From positions 1-64,000 of the forward strand of contig JAHDGK010000019.1 of assembly GCA_020627685.1 (NCBI GenBank): DNA of 64,000 nt, in the 5' to 3' direction. A program made the position numbers and the translations under genes. Shown here piece after piece: positions 15,212 to 23,718 of the stretch. The stretch comes from Granulosicoccus sp. (GTDB taxonomy: Bacteria > Pseudomonadota > Gammaproteobacteria > Granulosicoccales > Granulosicoccaceae). Within the stretch, counting starts at the first letter, position 1, and every line of letters begins with the position of its first letter. The notes under the pieces are model-generated. The model was not told the origin of the DNA, did not search any database, and was given only the letters and a program-made list of their open reading frames with translations.

Positions 15212-16024
15212 ATGAGAAAGTCTGTTTTATTATTGGCCGCGGGAATGTTGCTGGGTACGAGCGTAGTTGCTCAGGCACAGGAATATACGTTTGGGATAGT
15301 GCCGCAGCAATCTTCAAAGAAATTAGCGCGATTATGGGGACCCATACTAAAACAACTGAGTGAGGAGACTGGTTTAACCATAAAGTTTGCGACCGCAAAA
15401 GATATTCCTACTTTTGAAAAACGATTGGCAGCTGGCGAATACGATTTTTCGTATATGAATCCTTATCACTTTACCGTTTATAACCAGTCTCCCGGATATA
15501 TTGCCTTGGCTAAACAGCGTAACAAGGAAATCAAAGGAATCATTGTTGTTAAGAAGGATAGTGAATACGAGACACTGAAAGATCTTGATGGAAAAACTCT
15601 TGCCTTTCCGTCACCGGCCGCATTTGCCGCGACTATTCTGTCTCAAGCCGAGTTAAATAAACAAGATATTGAATTCTCACCTAAGTATGTTTCTTCACAC
15701 GACTCTGTATACCTATCTGTTGCTCGTGGTCTGCTACCTGCGGGTGGCGGGATTGTCCGTACATTCAATAATATCGATCCAGCCGTCCGAGATAAATTGA
15801 AAATATTCTGGACCTCTGACGGTTTTACACCGCATGCGTTTGCGGCCCACCCAGAAGTACCTGAGCAGGACCGAGAACTCGTTGCTAATGCTTTAGCGGG
15901 TTTGGAAGGTAGTGACTCTGGGGTTGAGCTTTTGAAAAGTTTAAATTTTAAAGGCATTCAAAGCGCTGAAGATAAAGACTGGGATGATGTGCGCAAGCTT
16001 CAAATCACAGCGCTGGATGACTAA
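15212..16024 (+). CDS. PhnD-like periplasmic substrate-binding protein
   Basis: A 270-residue periplasmic protein of the phosphate/phosphonate (PhnD) binding family. The signal peptide is MRKSVLLLAAGMLLGTSVVAQA with cleavage near residue 22; the mature protein opens with YTFGIVPQQSSKKLARLWGP, typical of the family. The two-lobe signature EYDFSYMNPYHF is at about residue 73. No ABC permease or ATPase is nearby; instead a membrane kinase gene follows 25 bases on, so it likely feeds a signal to that kinase. GGAG precedes the ATG. The ligand may be an oxyanion but is unproven. Confidence 0.88.
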   Translation: MRKSVLLLAAGMLLGTSVVAQAQEYTFGIVPQQSSKKLARLWGPILKQLSEETGLTIKFATAKDIPTFEKRLAAGEYDFSYMNPYHFTVYNQSPGYIALAKQRNKEIKGIIVVKKDSEYETLKDLDGKTLAFPSPAAFAATILSQAELNKQDIEFSPKYVSSHDSVYLSVARGLLPAGGGIVRTFNNIDPAVRDKLKIFWTSDGFTPHAFAAHPEVPEQDRELVANALAGLEGSDSGVELLKSLNFKGIQSAEDKDWDDVRKLQITALDD

Positions 16025-16049
16025 GAAAAAGCATAACTAACTATTCACT

Positions 16050-17678
16050 ATGTCTCTTCGTTTTAAAACTATTATTGGGGTGGCGTTGATCGAGGCGATT
16101 TTGCTTGCCTTGCTCATCGTCACCGTCATGGGTTTTATGCGTGAAAACGCACATGAAGAGCTCACAAAGCGAGCCTCTACTACCGTCAAACTGTTCGCAT
16201 CCACCGCTAAGGACCCCGTCTTGTCCTACGACCTAGCATCTTTGGATACTTTTAGTAGGGAGCTTGCCAGTAATCCGGATATTGCCTATGTGAGAATTCG
16301 AGAGACAGGTGGAACGATTTTGAGTACCACTGAAGTCGATAGTAAAGCCGAAAAGCCATTTGTTGAAGACACTGATTTAGCCGATGTGGACGATGGTGTT
16401 TTTGATGCCTCAGCGAGTATCTCCGAAGGTGGCATCGAATACGCTCGCGTAGAGCTGGGTATTAACACCAGTAGCATCAATTATAAGATAGAGCAGGCTA
16501 GGCAACTGACTACATTCATAGCGGTTGTAGAAATGACGCTTGTAGCATTGTTCTCCTTGTTGTTAGGAAACTACCTAACTAAAAACCTGGGCGGGTTAAG
16601 GTCGGCTGCCAAGTCTATTTCTGAGGGTGATTATTCAAGGCAGCTGGTTGTTAAAAGTCGCGATGAGATTGGTGAGGCGCTCATAGCGTTTAACCACATG
16701 TCCACAGCACTTAGAGAAACAGAGGCTGCCAGAAACGAGTTTGAAAAAGAACTGATTGATCTGAATCATTCTCTAGAAGATCATGTCGAACGTAGAACCG
16801 AAAAAATAAATGCGCAGATGCTTGAGCTACAAGCTGCAAATCAGACCATTGCCGATACGCAAGCGAAGCTGCTACAGTCAGAAAAATTGGCCTCTTTGGG
16901 ACAACTCTCTGCGGGGATAGCTCATGAGATCAATAACCCCATTGCATTCATCCACAGTAACGTAAAATCACTGTCGGAATACGTCGACGTTTATCAAAGT
17001 CTTCTCAAGTTATTTCAGAGCAGTAGGGATGTTGATCAAGAAGAGCTCGCTGCTCTGATGACAAAAATAGCCGAGCTGGAAGAAGAGGAAGATATCGAGT
17101 TTATCAATGAAGATATTAACTCCTTATTGGGCGATACCATAGACGGCGCCTTAAGAGTAAAAGAGATCGTCAAAGGGCTGCAAGAGTTCTCTCACATCAA
17201 CGGTGATGAGAAAACAGCGTGTGATATCAACAGCTGTCTAGAATCGACTCTGAAGATTGTTAAAAACGATTTTAAAAATCGTTGTGAGGTGGTTTCAGAT
17301 TTTGACGAGATTCCTCTAGTTCATGCTAATCAAGGAGAAATCAACCAAGTACTGTTAAACCTATTGGTCAATGCCGGCCATGCGGTTGAAATTGGCGGAC
17401 ATGTTCAACTAAAGACGCGAGTAATTGAAGGATATGTTGTTATATCGATTCAAGACGATGGCTATGGCATTGAACAGGAAAACTTAGACAAAATATTCGA
17501 CCCCTTCTTTACGACAAAAGAAGTTGGGGTTGGGACAGGCTTAGGGCTTTCTATTTCCTACGGCATTATAAAAGATCACGGTGGAACAATTACTGTAAAT
17601 TCTGAAATCGGGCAGGGGACCACGTTTGAAATACGCTTACCTGCTATCGAGATGATTCTACAACAAGAGGCTGCATAA
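16050..17678 (+). CDS. Membrane sensor histidine kinase (HAMP, ATP-binding)
   Basis: A 542-residue kinase. The first membrane helix is at about 8-30, the periplasmic sensor at 31-152, the second helix at 153-175 and HAMP at about 176-230. A coiled coil of about 45 residues leads to the dimerisation helix with phospho-His292 in SAGIAHEINNPIAF. The N box is NLLVNAGHAV and the G boxes are DDGYGI and GTGLGLSIS. It lacks a receiver, so phosphate must go to the two receivers encoded upstream. The partner sensor is probably the PhnD-like protein. Confidence 0.93.
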   Translation: MSLRFKTIIGVALIEAILLALLIVTVMGFMRENAHEELTKRASTTVKLFASTAKDPVLSYDLASLDTFSRELASNPDIAYVRIRETGGTILSTTEVDSKAEKPFVEDTDLADVDDGVFDASASISEGGIEYARVELGINTSSINYKIEQARQLTTFIAVVEMTLVALFSLLLGNYLTKNLGGLRSAAKSISEGDYSRQLVVKSRDEIGEALIAFNHMSTALRETEAARNEFEKELIDLNHSLEDHVERRTEKINAQMLELQAANQTIADTQAKLLQSEKLASLGQLSAGIAHEINNPIAFIHSNVKSLSEYVDVYQSLLKLFQSSRDVDQEELAALMTKIAELEEEEDIEFINEDINSLLGDTIDGALRVKEIVKGLQEFSHINGDEKTACDINSCLESTLKIVKNDFKNRCEVVSDFDEIPLVHANQGEINQVLLNLLVNAGHAVEIGGHVQLKTRVIEGYVVISIQDDGYGIEQENLDKIFDPFFTTKEVGVGTGLGLSISYGIIKDHGGTITVNSEIGQGTTFEIRLPAIEMILQQEAA

Positions 17679-17757
17679 CTGCTTGCTCGGTCCTAGTCGT
17701 ATATCTAAGTAGATCAGATGGCGTGACATAGAAAATCTAACAGTTCATAATCACCTT

Positions 17758-18186
17758 ATGGATAAGGTATTCGTAGATCCGCCCATCGCAGAAATATTAA
17801 GCCTGCTCACTTCACAGGGTCTTACAACTGAAGATCTCTCCGAGCGAGGAGAAATGTGTTTCTTCGGCTTCGGCCAACCGGGGTGTGTGAGAGGTGTCGT
17901 AGGCTTGGAAGTTCACGGGCGTTTCGGGTTACTACGTTCATTAGCAGTTTCCAAAGACTTTCAGCGGAAAGGAACGGCAACGATTTTGGTAAATACCTTG
18001 GAAATCCATGCGCACAAGGTTGGGATAACTGAACTCTACCTCTTAACTGAAACCGCACAAATCTATTTTTCACATCGTGGATTTTCGGTTATTCCACGCG
18101 AATTAGTACCAAGAGAAATTAGAGAAACTCATCAGTTTTCCTCACTCTGTCCGGATAGTGCTACTTTAATGCGAAAGCGCTTATAG
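17758..18186 (+). CDS. GNAT acetyltransferase, ArsN2-like
   Basis: A 142-residue GNAT protein resembling ArsN2-type acetyltransferases: LRSLAVSKDFQRKGTATILVN (residues 61-81) with acetyl-CoA motif QRKGTA, and ETAQIYFSHRGFSVIPRELVP near the end. ArsN enzymes acetylate arsenic-containing antibiotics such as arsinothricin in some bacteria. However, no other arsenic gene is seen here, so only the fold is firm. Twenty bases separate it from the next gene. Confidence 0.8.
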   Translation: MDKVFVDPPIAEILSLLTSQGLTTEDLSERGEMCFFGFGQPGCVRGVVGLEVHGRFGLLRSLAVSKDFQRKGTATILVNTLEIHAHKVGITELYLLTETAQIYFSHRGFSVIPRELVPREIRETHQFSSLCPDSATLMRKRL

Positions 18187-18205
18187 GTTTTATTAAGGAG
18201 CTACG

Positions 18206-18712
18206 TTGGAGAAAGACGAAAACCAAGCAACATTGCATCTAGTTTGTGGAAAGATGGCCTCCGGAAAATCCACGTTTGCGAACGAGCTGGCTGAGAAGAT
18301 GCACCTCATTTGCCTTAGTGAAGATGATCTTCTGGCTAATCTCTATCCGGGCGAGATTACGGATCTGCCTGCCTATATTGAAAAGTCTGGCAAACTAAAA
18401 GCTGGCCTAAAGGCTGTCATCGTTCAACTATTGCGCAACGGTATTTCCGTCGTATTAGATTTTCCCGCGAATACGGTAAAACAGCGCCAATGGTTGGTGG
18501 GTCTTGCAATCGAATCAGATGCTTTGCATGTTTTGCATTTTATCGATCAGCCTGATGACGTGTGCAAAATTCAATTAAAAAAACGAGCTGCAGAAAACCC
18601 GGATAGGGCGGCTACTGATACAGAAGAAATGTTTGATGCTGTAACGCCGTACTTTGTGGCACCGGGTACCGATGAAAATATAAACGTTAAGTGGGTGACC
18701 AAGACTGATTGA
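18206..18712 (+). CDS. P-loop kinase-like ATPase
   Basis: A 168-residue protein of the AAA_33/zeta-toxin-like nucleotide kinase group. The Walker A loop is CGKMASGKSTFA (residues 14-25). A Walker B-like strand is VVLDFPANT at about 87, and a basic segment LKKRAAENPDR follows at about 130, like the lid of these kinases. The TTG start follows AAGGAG by seven bases. The phosphate acceptor is unknown; without a partner antitoxin a toxin role is unlikely. Confidence 0.82.
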   Translation: MEKDENQATLHLVCGKMASGKSTFANELAEKMHLICLSEDDLLANLYPGEITDLPAYIEKSGKLKAGLKAVIVQLLRNGISVVLDFPANTVKQRQWLVGLAIESDALHVLHFIDQPDDVCKIQLKKRAAENPDRAATDTEEMFDAVTPYFVAPGTDENINVKWVTKTD

Positions 18713-18755
18713 GGGCGGTTACTACTTAAAAGCTTGTCGTTCTAAATATCTTGTA

Positions 18756-18788
18756 GTCCTACTACCTCCAACGTGAAGGCAGTAGGAC
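18756..18788. terminator. Hairpin between convergent genes
   Basis: GTCCTACT (18756-18763) pairs perfectly with AGTAGGAC (18781-18788), with CCT/AGG continuing the stem. It lies between the stops of the kinase gene and the TauD-like gene. There is no T-run on either strand, so it is a weak or factor-assisted terminator. Confidence 0.45.
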
Positions 18789-18809
18789 ACAGCAGTCTAC
18801 TTCGCCATT

Positions 18810-19790
18810 CTAGTTATTCCAAACGCGAATAACGTGTCTGGTCTTTTCCTCTGGTGTTTGTTCTGTGTCTGCAAATGCTTCGCGGGCATGCAGTACCGTC
18901 CAATTGTTCAAGTACTGAAATTGACCACCAGACATTTCAAAACGAATATCAGGCTGTTCTGAGATTACCGTTTTCATGGTGTTCAATGCGGCGTCCAGAT
19001 TAGCCGGCAGCTCTTCACCTTTAACACGGTAGCCGTTTCTTACATAGCTGTCGTAGTACCGCGATACGAACTGATTGTCATAGGACTCGAACATAGGGTT
19101 CATTAAGAATCCAGGTTCGTCTTTAGCATGTTCACCCTGCATGTCCCAGGGGCTGCTGACTAGAAGTGTCTTTAAGTGTTCAGGATGAGACTCGACCATC
19201 GCCTTATAGGCGCTCAACATACTGGTGATCTTACTCCCGCCGCCGGATTGGGCATTTCGTACACAATACAAACCCACGTATTTAGCAGGAACTCTGTGCC
19301 AGCCGCCGTCGGTATGGTACGGCTGAGCATGGTTCGTTATGGACTTACGAACTTTTTCAGGATTCTTTGGGTTTGTGTTCTTGACGTCGTACAGCGTTAG
19401 GCCTGCGAAGTTCTGTGCCATGAGTGGGCCGACAAACGAGGAGAACATGCCGCAGACTCGTCTGTTGTCGAGTTCGTGGTACCGCTCAGATGGAATACGG
19501 TCGACGATTACAGCACCCAGTGCATTACTGTCTAACCGTTGCAGTAGTTGCTCGGAAAATTCCACACAATGCTTAAAGTGCTCACGGTTGGATGTATCAG
19601 GTATTTCTACATCACCTGTTCGTGCTAGCGCTTTATCGAATTCATCGATGCAAGCATCGGGTAAGTTCAGAAGTAATGTATCCGCGGAGAGTGATTCGCT
19701 GTGCCAAGCATTTAAATGTGGCTCGGAAATATACCCACTAAGTGCCGAGATGTCTGAAGCGCTGTTGTCTAAATCAGTTTTTATGCTCAT
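18810..19790 (-). CDS. TauD/TfdA-like Fe(II)/2-oxoglutarate dioxygenase
   Basis: A 326-residue oxygenase of the TauD/TfdA family. Iron ligands are H and D in QPYHTDGGW (about residues 156-164) and the distal His in VLHAREAF (about 301); the 2-oxoglutarate-binding Arg is in TRHVIRVW near the end. The family hydroxylates small acids such as taurine, often to release sulfite. Seven bases after the stop of a TauE/SafE permease gene, so the two form an operon, and a sulfonate-type substrate is plausible. It is longer than E. coli TauD (283 residues). Confidence 0.88.
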   Translation of the reverse strand: MSIKTDLDNSASDISALSGYISEPHLNAWHSESLSADTLLLNLPDACIDEFDKALARTGDVEIPDTSNREHFKHCVEFSEQLLQRLDSNALGAVIVDRIPSERYHELDNRRVCGMFSSFVGPLMAQNFAGLTLYDVKNTNPKNPEKVRKSITNHAQPYHTDGGWHRVPAKYVGLYCVRNAQSGGGSKITSMLSAYKAMVESHPEHLKTLLVSSPWDMQGEHAKDEPGFLMNPMFESYDNQFVSRYYDSYVRNGYRVKGEELPANLDAALNTMKTVISEQPDIRFEMSGGQFQYLNNWTVLHAREAFADTEQTPEEKTRHVIRVWNN

Positions 19791-19796
19791 ATTTAT

Positions 19797-20525
19797 TTAC
19801 CTGGTTAATAATCTGTATCCACTCAGTACCAGCAATAGGCTAATAAAGTACTTAAATGTTTTAGGAGATAAACTGGTGTGAACTTTCCCGCCGATCAAAA
19901 GCCCGATAGCCGCGGCGGGTAACCAGTACAGTAATGTTTTCATTTGAAGTAATCCGATTAGTCCGATTACAACAAATCCAATTATTCTGATACTGCCGTC
20001 TATAAAAAAGTAAGTTGCAAAGCTCGCACGCGTCTGCGTCTTATCCAAGCCGCGTAAGTTCAGGTAGATCATGTAGAAGGGGCCACCCGTTCCGAATAGC
20101 GTGCCGACTAAACCTCCAAAAAAACCGATGGGTGCTGACCAAATTTTGCTTCCTTTAAGATCGGGTAGGGGAAGCAGCTGATAGATCGCGAAAATAACAA
20201 TAAACACCGCCATTGCACTGGTGAGCAAGTTGATATCTATGGAGTTGAATGCGTATAACGCTGACAAGCATCCGATGAGCGTAAACGGAAGCAATGGCAG
20301 GATTTCAGGCCAAGCGATAGAAGAGCGGTTTTTCACGCCCTGTGCTGCTGATCCCATAAAATCCAAGATAACCACAAGTGGTACCACTAAGGTCAATGGA
20401 TGTACGAGTGTTAGTAAAGGAATGGCAATCAACCCGGAGCCAAAACCCGATATACCTCTGACAAGGTAGGCTACAAACAGTACGACTCCTGTGTAGGCAA
20501 TCGATCCAAGCTCCGTTGGTATCAT
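19797..20525 (-). CDS. TauE/SafE family permease
   Basis: A 242-residue integral membrane protein with about seven to eight helices. The family glycine-rich motifs are present: GISGFGSGLIAIPLLTLV (residues 24-41) and GTLFGTGGPFYMIYL (140-154). In other bacteria TauE exports sulfite or sulfoacetate formed from sulfonates. Here it is first in an operon with a TauD-like dioxygenase. It is not closely related to the TauE-type protein at 11153. Confidence 0.88.
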   Translation of the reverse strand: MIPTELGSIAYTGVVLFVAYLVRGISGFGSGLIAIPLLTLVHPLTLVVPLVVILDFMGSAAQGVKNRSSIAWPEILPLLPFTLIGCLSALYAFNSIDINLLTSAMAVFIVIFAIYQLLPLPDLKGSKIWSAPIGFFGGLVGTLFGTGGPFYMIYLNLRGLDKTQTRASFATYFFIDGSIRIIGFVVIGLIGLLQMKTLLYWLPAAAIGLLIGGKVHTSLSPKTFKYFISLLLVLSGYRLLTR

Positions 20526-21226
20526 GGTTCTGTTGACTAATAATCGGGTGGCGAGAATATTATCGTGTTTTTAATGGTGATGTGATTGAAATGAAGTAAT
20601 AATCAACTGCTGTGAAACTAAGACTATGAAAAAGCACTTTTTAATGCCGGTTGCTCTTACTGAGGGCACCAGTCTAGTCAAAACACGTCAAGAAATTAAC
20701 GCTGATGTAACCTTAAAAATGTATCCTCGTAAATTTTTTGATTGATGTCACGGCCAATGGCCTCAATTGTCGCTGAAGGTGAGTGCTAAAAGCGCCAGAC
20801 TAAAGTGGCCGCCTTTAGAAAGGATTACTTTTTTAGTAAGAAGCACTTATAACTAAGTCATAGTGCATTAGAGACATCTCTAATTAAAATTGAATAGCTG
20901 AATAGAATCGGAAATGCGCTGGGTCAATATAATGTCTTCCGTTGCAGTTCCATTGCGTTCGCCCTAAACCTTTCAGTGAAGCTCAACTGGAGCGTAGTGG
21001 GCTAACTACACGCAGCTTCGCCTATCTTGACACACGCGATTGTTCCACCCGTTCAACAAAGTCTGCTTAAGCAAGCACTTATAAATTACTTGTTAGCAGA
21101 AATCACATGATAAAGCGTCATTAGCGGGCTGATATGTACCAGTGGAAAGGTATCCCCAACGAACAGTTTCTTCACCTAAACGCAAACTGTGATTAAATAA
21201 TTTTTTGACAATCATGTAGCAAGCAT
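20526..21226. other. 700-base intergenic region with little content
   Basis: No supported gene on either strand. It contains a 39-codon reading frame that looks like a gene fragment (20626-20745) and a bulged hairpin (20978-21019) with arms GAAGCT and AGCTTC around GCGTAGT/ACTACACGC. The promoters of the flanking divergent genes must also lie here. Otherwise nothing is recognised. Confidence 0.6.
20626..20745 (+). pseudogene. Possible C-terminal fragment of a hydrolase
   Basis: A 39-codon frame whose end VKTRQEINADVTLKMYPR resembles the last part of carboxylesterase/dienelactone-hydrolase-type proteins, just before their GH catalytic motif (usually ADVTLHEYPG.GH). The catalytic part and the His are absent. 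It may be a decayed remnant or a chance match. Confidence 0.25.
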
Positions 21227-21853
21227 ATGGTCGATCAAGTCAATCTTCCGTTGATACTGTTGGCAGCATTAGTTTCCACCGCCAGTCCCGGGCCTGCCAC
21301 GCTGGCTATTGCGGGGGCGTCCATGAGTAATGGGCGTCGAAACGGTTTGGCGATGGCTGCTGGAATAACGACAGGCTCATGGCTATGGTCCGTATCGGCC
21401 GCAATGGGGCTTGGAGCCATCATGTTGGCTAATGCTTGGGCGTTTGAAGTTATTCGTTACATGGGTGCCTGCTATCTCTTGTATCTGGCATTTCGATCAG
21501 CACGTTCGGCATTTGTCGGGTCTTCTAGCGTGGAAATTTCCGGCCGGGTGCAATCGACAAAGTCAGCTTACTTTCACGGACTGGGGCTGCATATAACGAA
21601 TCCCAAGGCTATCCTGTTTTTTGGGGCGCTTTTTTCAATTGGGATGCCGGCGGGTGCCTCGGGTAGCACTTTGGCTTTAGTTATCGTGGCTGTAGGGCTT
21701 CAGAGTTGTCTGGTCTTTCATTCCTATGCCATTTTATTTTCGAACAGCTCGATGTCTAGACGCTACACCCGGCTGCAAAAATGGTTTGACTGCGCGTTTG
21801 CAGTTGCATTTGGAGTGGCGGGTATCAAGGTTCTTACGACGCGAATTTCATGA
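21227..21853 (+). CDS. LysE/RhtB-type amino acid exporter
   Basis: A 208-residue, six-helix exporter of the LysE superfamily. The family N-terminus is clear: LVSTASPGPATLAIAGASMSNGRRNGLAMAAGI (residues 15-47), and GLHITNPKAILFFGALFS (about 118-135) is the second signature. It should expel an amino acid or related amine in exchange for protons; the substrate is unknown. Its stop overlaps the longest possible frame of the next gene. Confidence 0.92.
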   Translation: MVDQVNLPLILLAALVSTASPGPATLAIAGASMSNGRRNGLAMAAGITTGSWLWSVSAAMGLGAIMLANAWAFEVIRYMGACYLLYLAFRSARSAFVGSSSVEISGRVQSTKSAYFHGLGLHITNPKAILFFGALFSIGMPAGASGSTLALVIVAVGLQSCLVFHSYAILFSNSSMSRRYTRLQKWFDCAFAVAFGVAGIKVLTTRIS

Positions 21854-21864
21854 AGGGAAATACG

Positions 21865-22485
21865 ATGAAACTTAAACTAAACGCGGTGCATAAGTCTGTT
21901 CAGTCGTTTGCTCTATTAGCTTTACTGCTCTCCGTTTTAAGCCTTCAGACTATTAACGCAGCTCAGGCAGAAGACACAGCAAGCACTGACTCATGGCAAC
22001 AAGTTAATGAGGGTAAAGCCATTATCATTATGAGACATGCTTTAGCTCCTGGTATTGGTGACCCTGCAGAATTCAATATTGATCAATGTGAAACTCAGCG
22101 AAACTTATCGGATGTTGGTAGAGCACAAGCTAAAAATATTGGCAATGTGCTTCGTGAAAATGGTGTAGAAAAAGCCGATATCTTGAGTAGTCAATGGTGT
22201 CGTTGTGTTGAAACCGCAGTACTACTGAATTTTGGAGAGCCTGTTGAGTTTCCAGTTATAAATTCGTTTTTCCAAGATAGGAGTACAGAGCCTGCACAAA
22301 CCTCTGCGCTTCGTCAGCACATAAAGGACTGGATTAGCGATGGAGATGAAACGGTTCGGGTTTTAGTTTCACATCAGGTCAACATCAGTGCGCTGACCAG
22401 CACCTACGCTAATTCTGGCGATATGCTGATTGTGACGATGAAAAATAATGAAATAGTCGTCTTAGATCAGATTCAAACTCAGTAA
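21865..22485 (+). CDS. Secreted histidine phosphatase (SixA/PGM-like)
   Basis: A 206-residue protein of the histidine phosphatase superfamily, with signal peptide (hydrophobic 16-32, cleavage near AAQAED). The RH motif is in IIMRHALAPG; the second His is in VSHQVNIS near the end. Cysteines in CETQ and SQWCRCVE could form disulfides in the periplasm. The ATG at 21865 follows GAAGGGA; an earlier ATG at 21850 overlaps the exporter gene. The substrate is unknown. Confidence 0.87.
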   Translation: MKLKLNAVHKSVQSFALLALLLSVLSLQTINAAQAEDTASTDSWQQVNEGKAIIIMRHALAPGIGDPAEFNIDQCETQRNLSDVGRAQAKNIGNVLRENGVEKADILSSQWCRCVETAVLLNFGEPVEFPVINSFFQDRSTEPAQTSALRQHIKDWISDGDETVRVLVSHQVNISALTSTYANSGDMLIVTMKNNEIVVLDQIQTQ

Positions 22486-22497
22486 CTGAAGATTCCA

Positions 22498-23001
22498 ATG
22501 TCTGATACCACTCGTCCATCGATCAAACAACTCGTAGAGCACTGGAAGCTAGAGCCGATGGGTACAGAAAATGTTCTGTTCACACAAACCTACCAGTCTG
22601 CTGTTGCCACTGCCGAAGGCAGGCCTCAATACACCGCCATCATTGCACTCATGACGCGCGATGCCGGCTCATTCTCCGATATGCATAGACTGGCTAGCGA
22701 TGAGCTTTGGCATTTTTATCTGGGTGACCCTATCGAGCTTCTACTGCTTCACCCTGATGGGCGTCATGAACTCATTGTCTTGGGTCAAAATGTGCTTTTT
22801 AGTGAAAAGTTGCAACATCTAGTGCCTGCGGGTACTTGGATGGGGGCCCGCGTCAAACCCGGAGGGGAGTACAGTGTTTTTGGAAATACCATGGCACCGG
22901 GTTTTACTGAAAACGACTTTGAGTTGGGAGACAGAGACGCCCTTAGCCAACAGTGGCCACAGCACAGCGACCTAATAGTCGCTCTAACTCGAACACCCTA
23001 A
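22498..23001 (+). CDS. DUF985 cupin protein
   Basis: A 167-residue single-domain cupin of the DUF985 (Cupin_5) family. The signature FSDMHRLASDELWHFYLGDPIELLLL (residues 60-85) contains His and Glu positions of the first cupin motif; VPAGTWMGARV is the second. The biochemical role of the family is not firmly known; sugar-nucleotide epimerase-like folds are related. It begins 12 bases after the phosphatase gene, probably in one operon. Confidence 0.88.
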   Translation: MSDTTRPSIKQLVEHWKLEPMGTENVLFTQTYQSAVATAEGRPQYTAIIALMTRDAGSFSDMHRLASDELWHFYLGDPIELLLLHPDGRHELIVLGQNVLFSEKLQHLVPAGTWMGARVKPGGEYSVFGNTMAPGFTENDFELGDRDALSQQWPQHSDLIVALTRTP

Positions 23002-23107
23002 CCCCTCCGTAGGGCAGTCCACTTTTAGAAAGAATGTCCGTGCGCATCTTCAGGGCGTGAGATTTAAAAGTTGATACGGATAACGATCTAGATATTTGCG
23101 AATCAGA

Positions 23108-23133
23108 ATATCTATCTATCAATAGGTAGATAT
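23108..23133. promoter_or_regulatory. 26-base near-perfect palindrome
   Basis: ATATCTA-T-CTAT-CA-ATAG-G-TAGATAT has one mismatched pair. Situated about 100 bases before the VOC gene, it looks like an operator for a dimeric repressor of TetR, MarR or ArsR type; no such gene is adjacent. Confidence 0.5.
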
Positions 23134-23151
23134 GCTATCTTCTTTCCTGGA

Positions 23152-23188
23152 GGTCGCGTCGATATTTGTCATTTGGCAAAACGCGACC
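23152..23188 (+). promoter_or_regulatory. Stem-loop in the leader of the VOC gene
   Basis: GGTCGCGT (23152-23159) pairs with ACGCGACC (23181-23188), and inside TTGTC pairs with GGCAA with one wobble. It ends 43 bases before the start codon. It could act at the RNA level or as a second operator; no T-run follows. Confidence 0.45.
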
Positions 23189-23230
23189 CGGAAAAATATG
23201 TTTCAAACCGCGATATAGAGAGAGTTAAGC

Positions 23231-23605
23231 ATGATCGGATATACAACTATAGGTACGAAAAACCTTGAAAAAGCGCTGAGCTTTTATGACGCCTTGCTCG
23301 AGCTGGTTAATGGTAAACAGCTGATGGGCCTGGATCGAATAAAGTTCTACGGAACTGATGCGGGCGGGGCTATGCTTGCTGTCTGCACTCCGGCAGACGA
23401 GTCAGATCACCAGTGTGGTAACGGTCAAATGGTAGCCATACCCGGAGGCTCTCCTGAGGGGGCTGACGCGCTGTATGCAAAAGCCATTGAACTTGGCGCC
23501 ACGGATGAAGGGGCACCCGGACAACGGTTTCCGTTTTTCTACGGCGGCTATGTGAGAGATCCCGATGGAAACAAACTCTGCTTCTTTCACATGACCCCGG
23601 CATAG
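23231..23605 (+). CDS. VOC-family (glyoxalase-like) protein
   Basis: A 124-residue vicinal oxygen chelate protein. It opens IGYTTIGTKNLEKALSFYDALL and closes YVRDPDGNKLCFFH, the usual strand-helix and metal-site strand of the fold. The first metal His expected near residue 5 is Tyr/Thr here, so metal binding is uncertain. GAGAG precedes the ATG. Preceded by an unusual palindrome and a stem-loop that may regulate it. Confidence 0.87.
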   Translation: MIGYTTIGTKNLEKALSFYDALLELVNGKQLMGLDRIKFYGTDAGGAMLAVCTPADESDHQCGNGQMVAIPGGSPEGADALYAKAIELGATDEGAPGQRFPFFYGGYVRDPDGNKLCFFHMTPA

Positions 23606-23718
23606 TTACGTACAACTCGGTTAAGCACTGATATGCTTAGAGCGTCGCCGCAAAAATTTGGATGTCGGCGCTTTAAGCCTTATCAGTCAACTTTACCTCA
23701 CGAGTTTTTGTATCTGTT

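Noticed and set aside
15212-16024. PhnD-like protein as part of a phosphonate uptake operon
   Set aside because: No PhnC or PhnE gene is present and the flanking genes are signalling genes, so transport is not supported here.
20999-21100. GGCTAAC ... GTTAGC pair 100 bases apart, resembling attC ends
   Set aside because: The sequence between has no arm-to-arm complementarity next to the cores, unlike the true sites at 786, 1519 and 2200.
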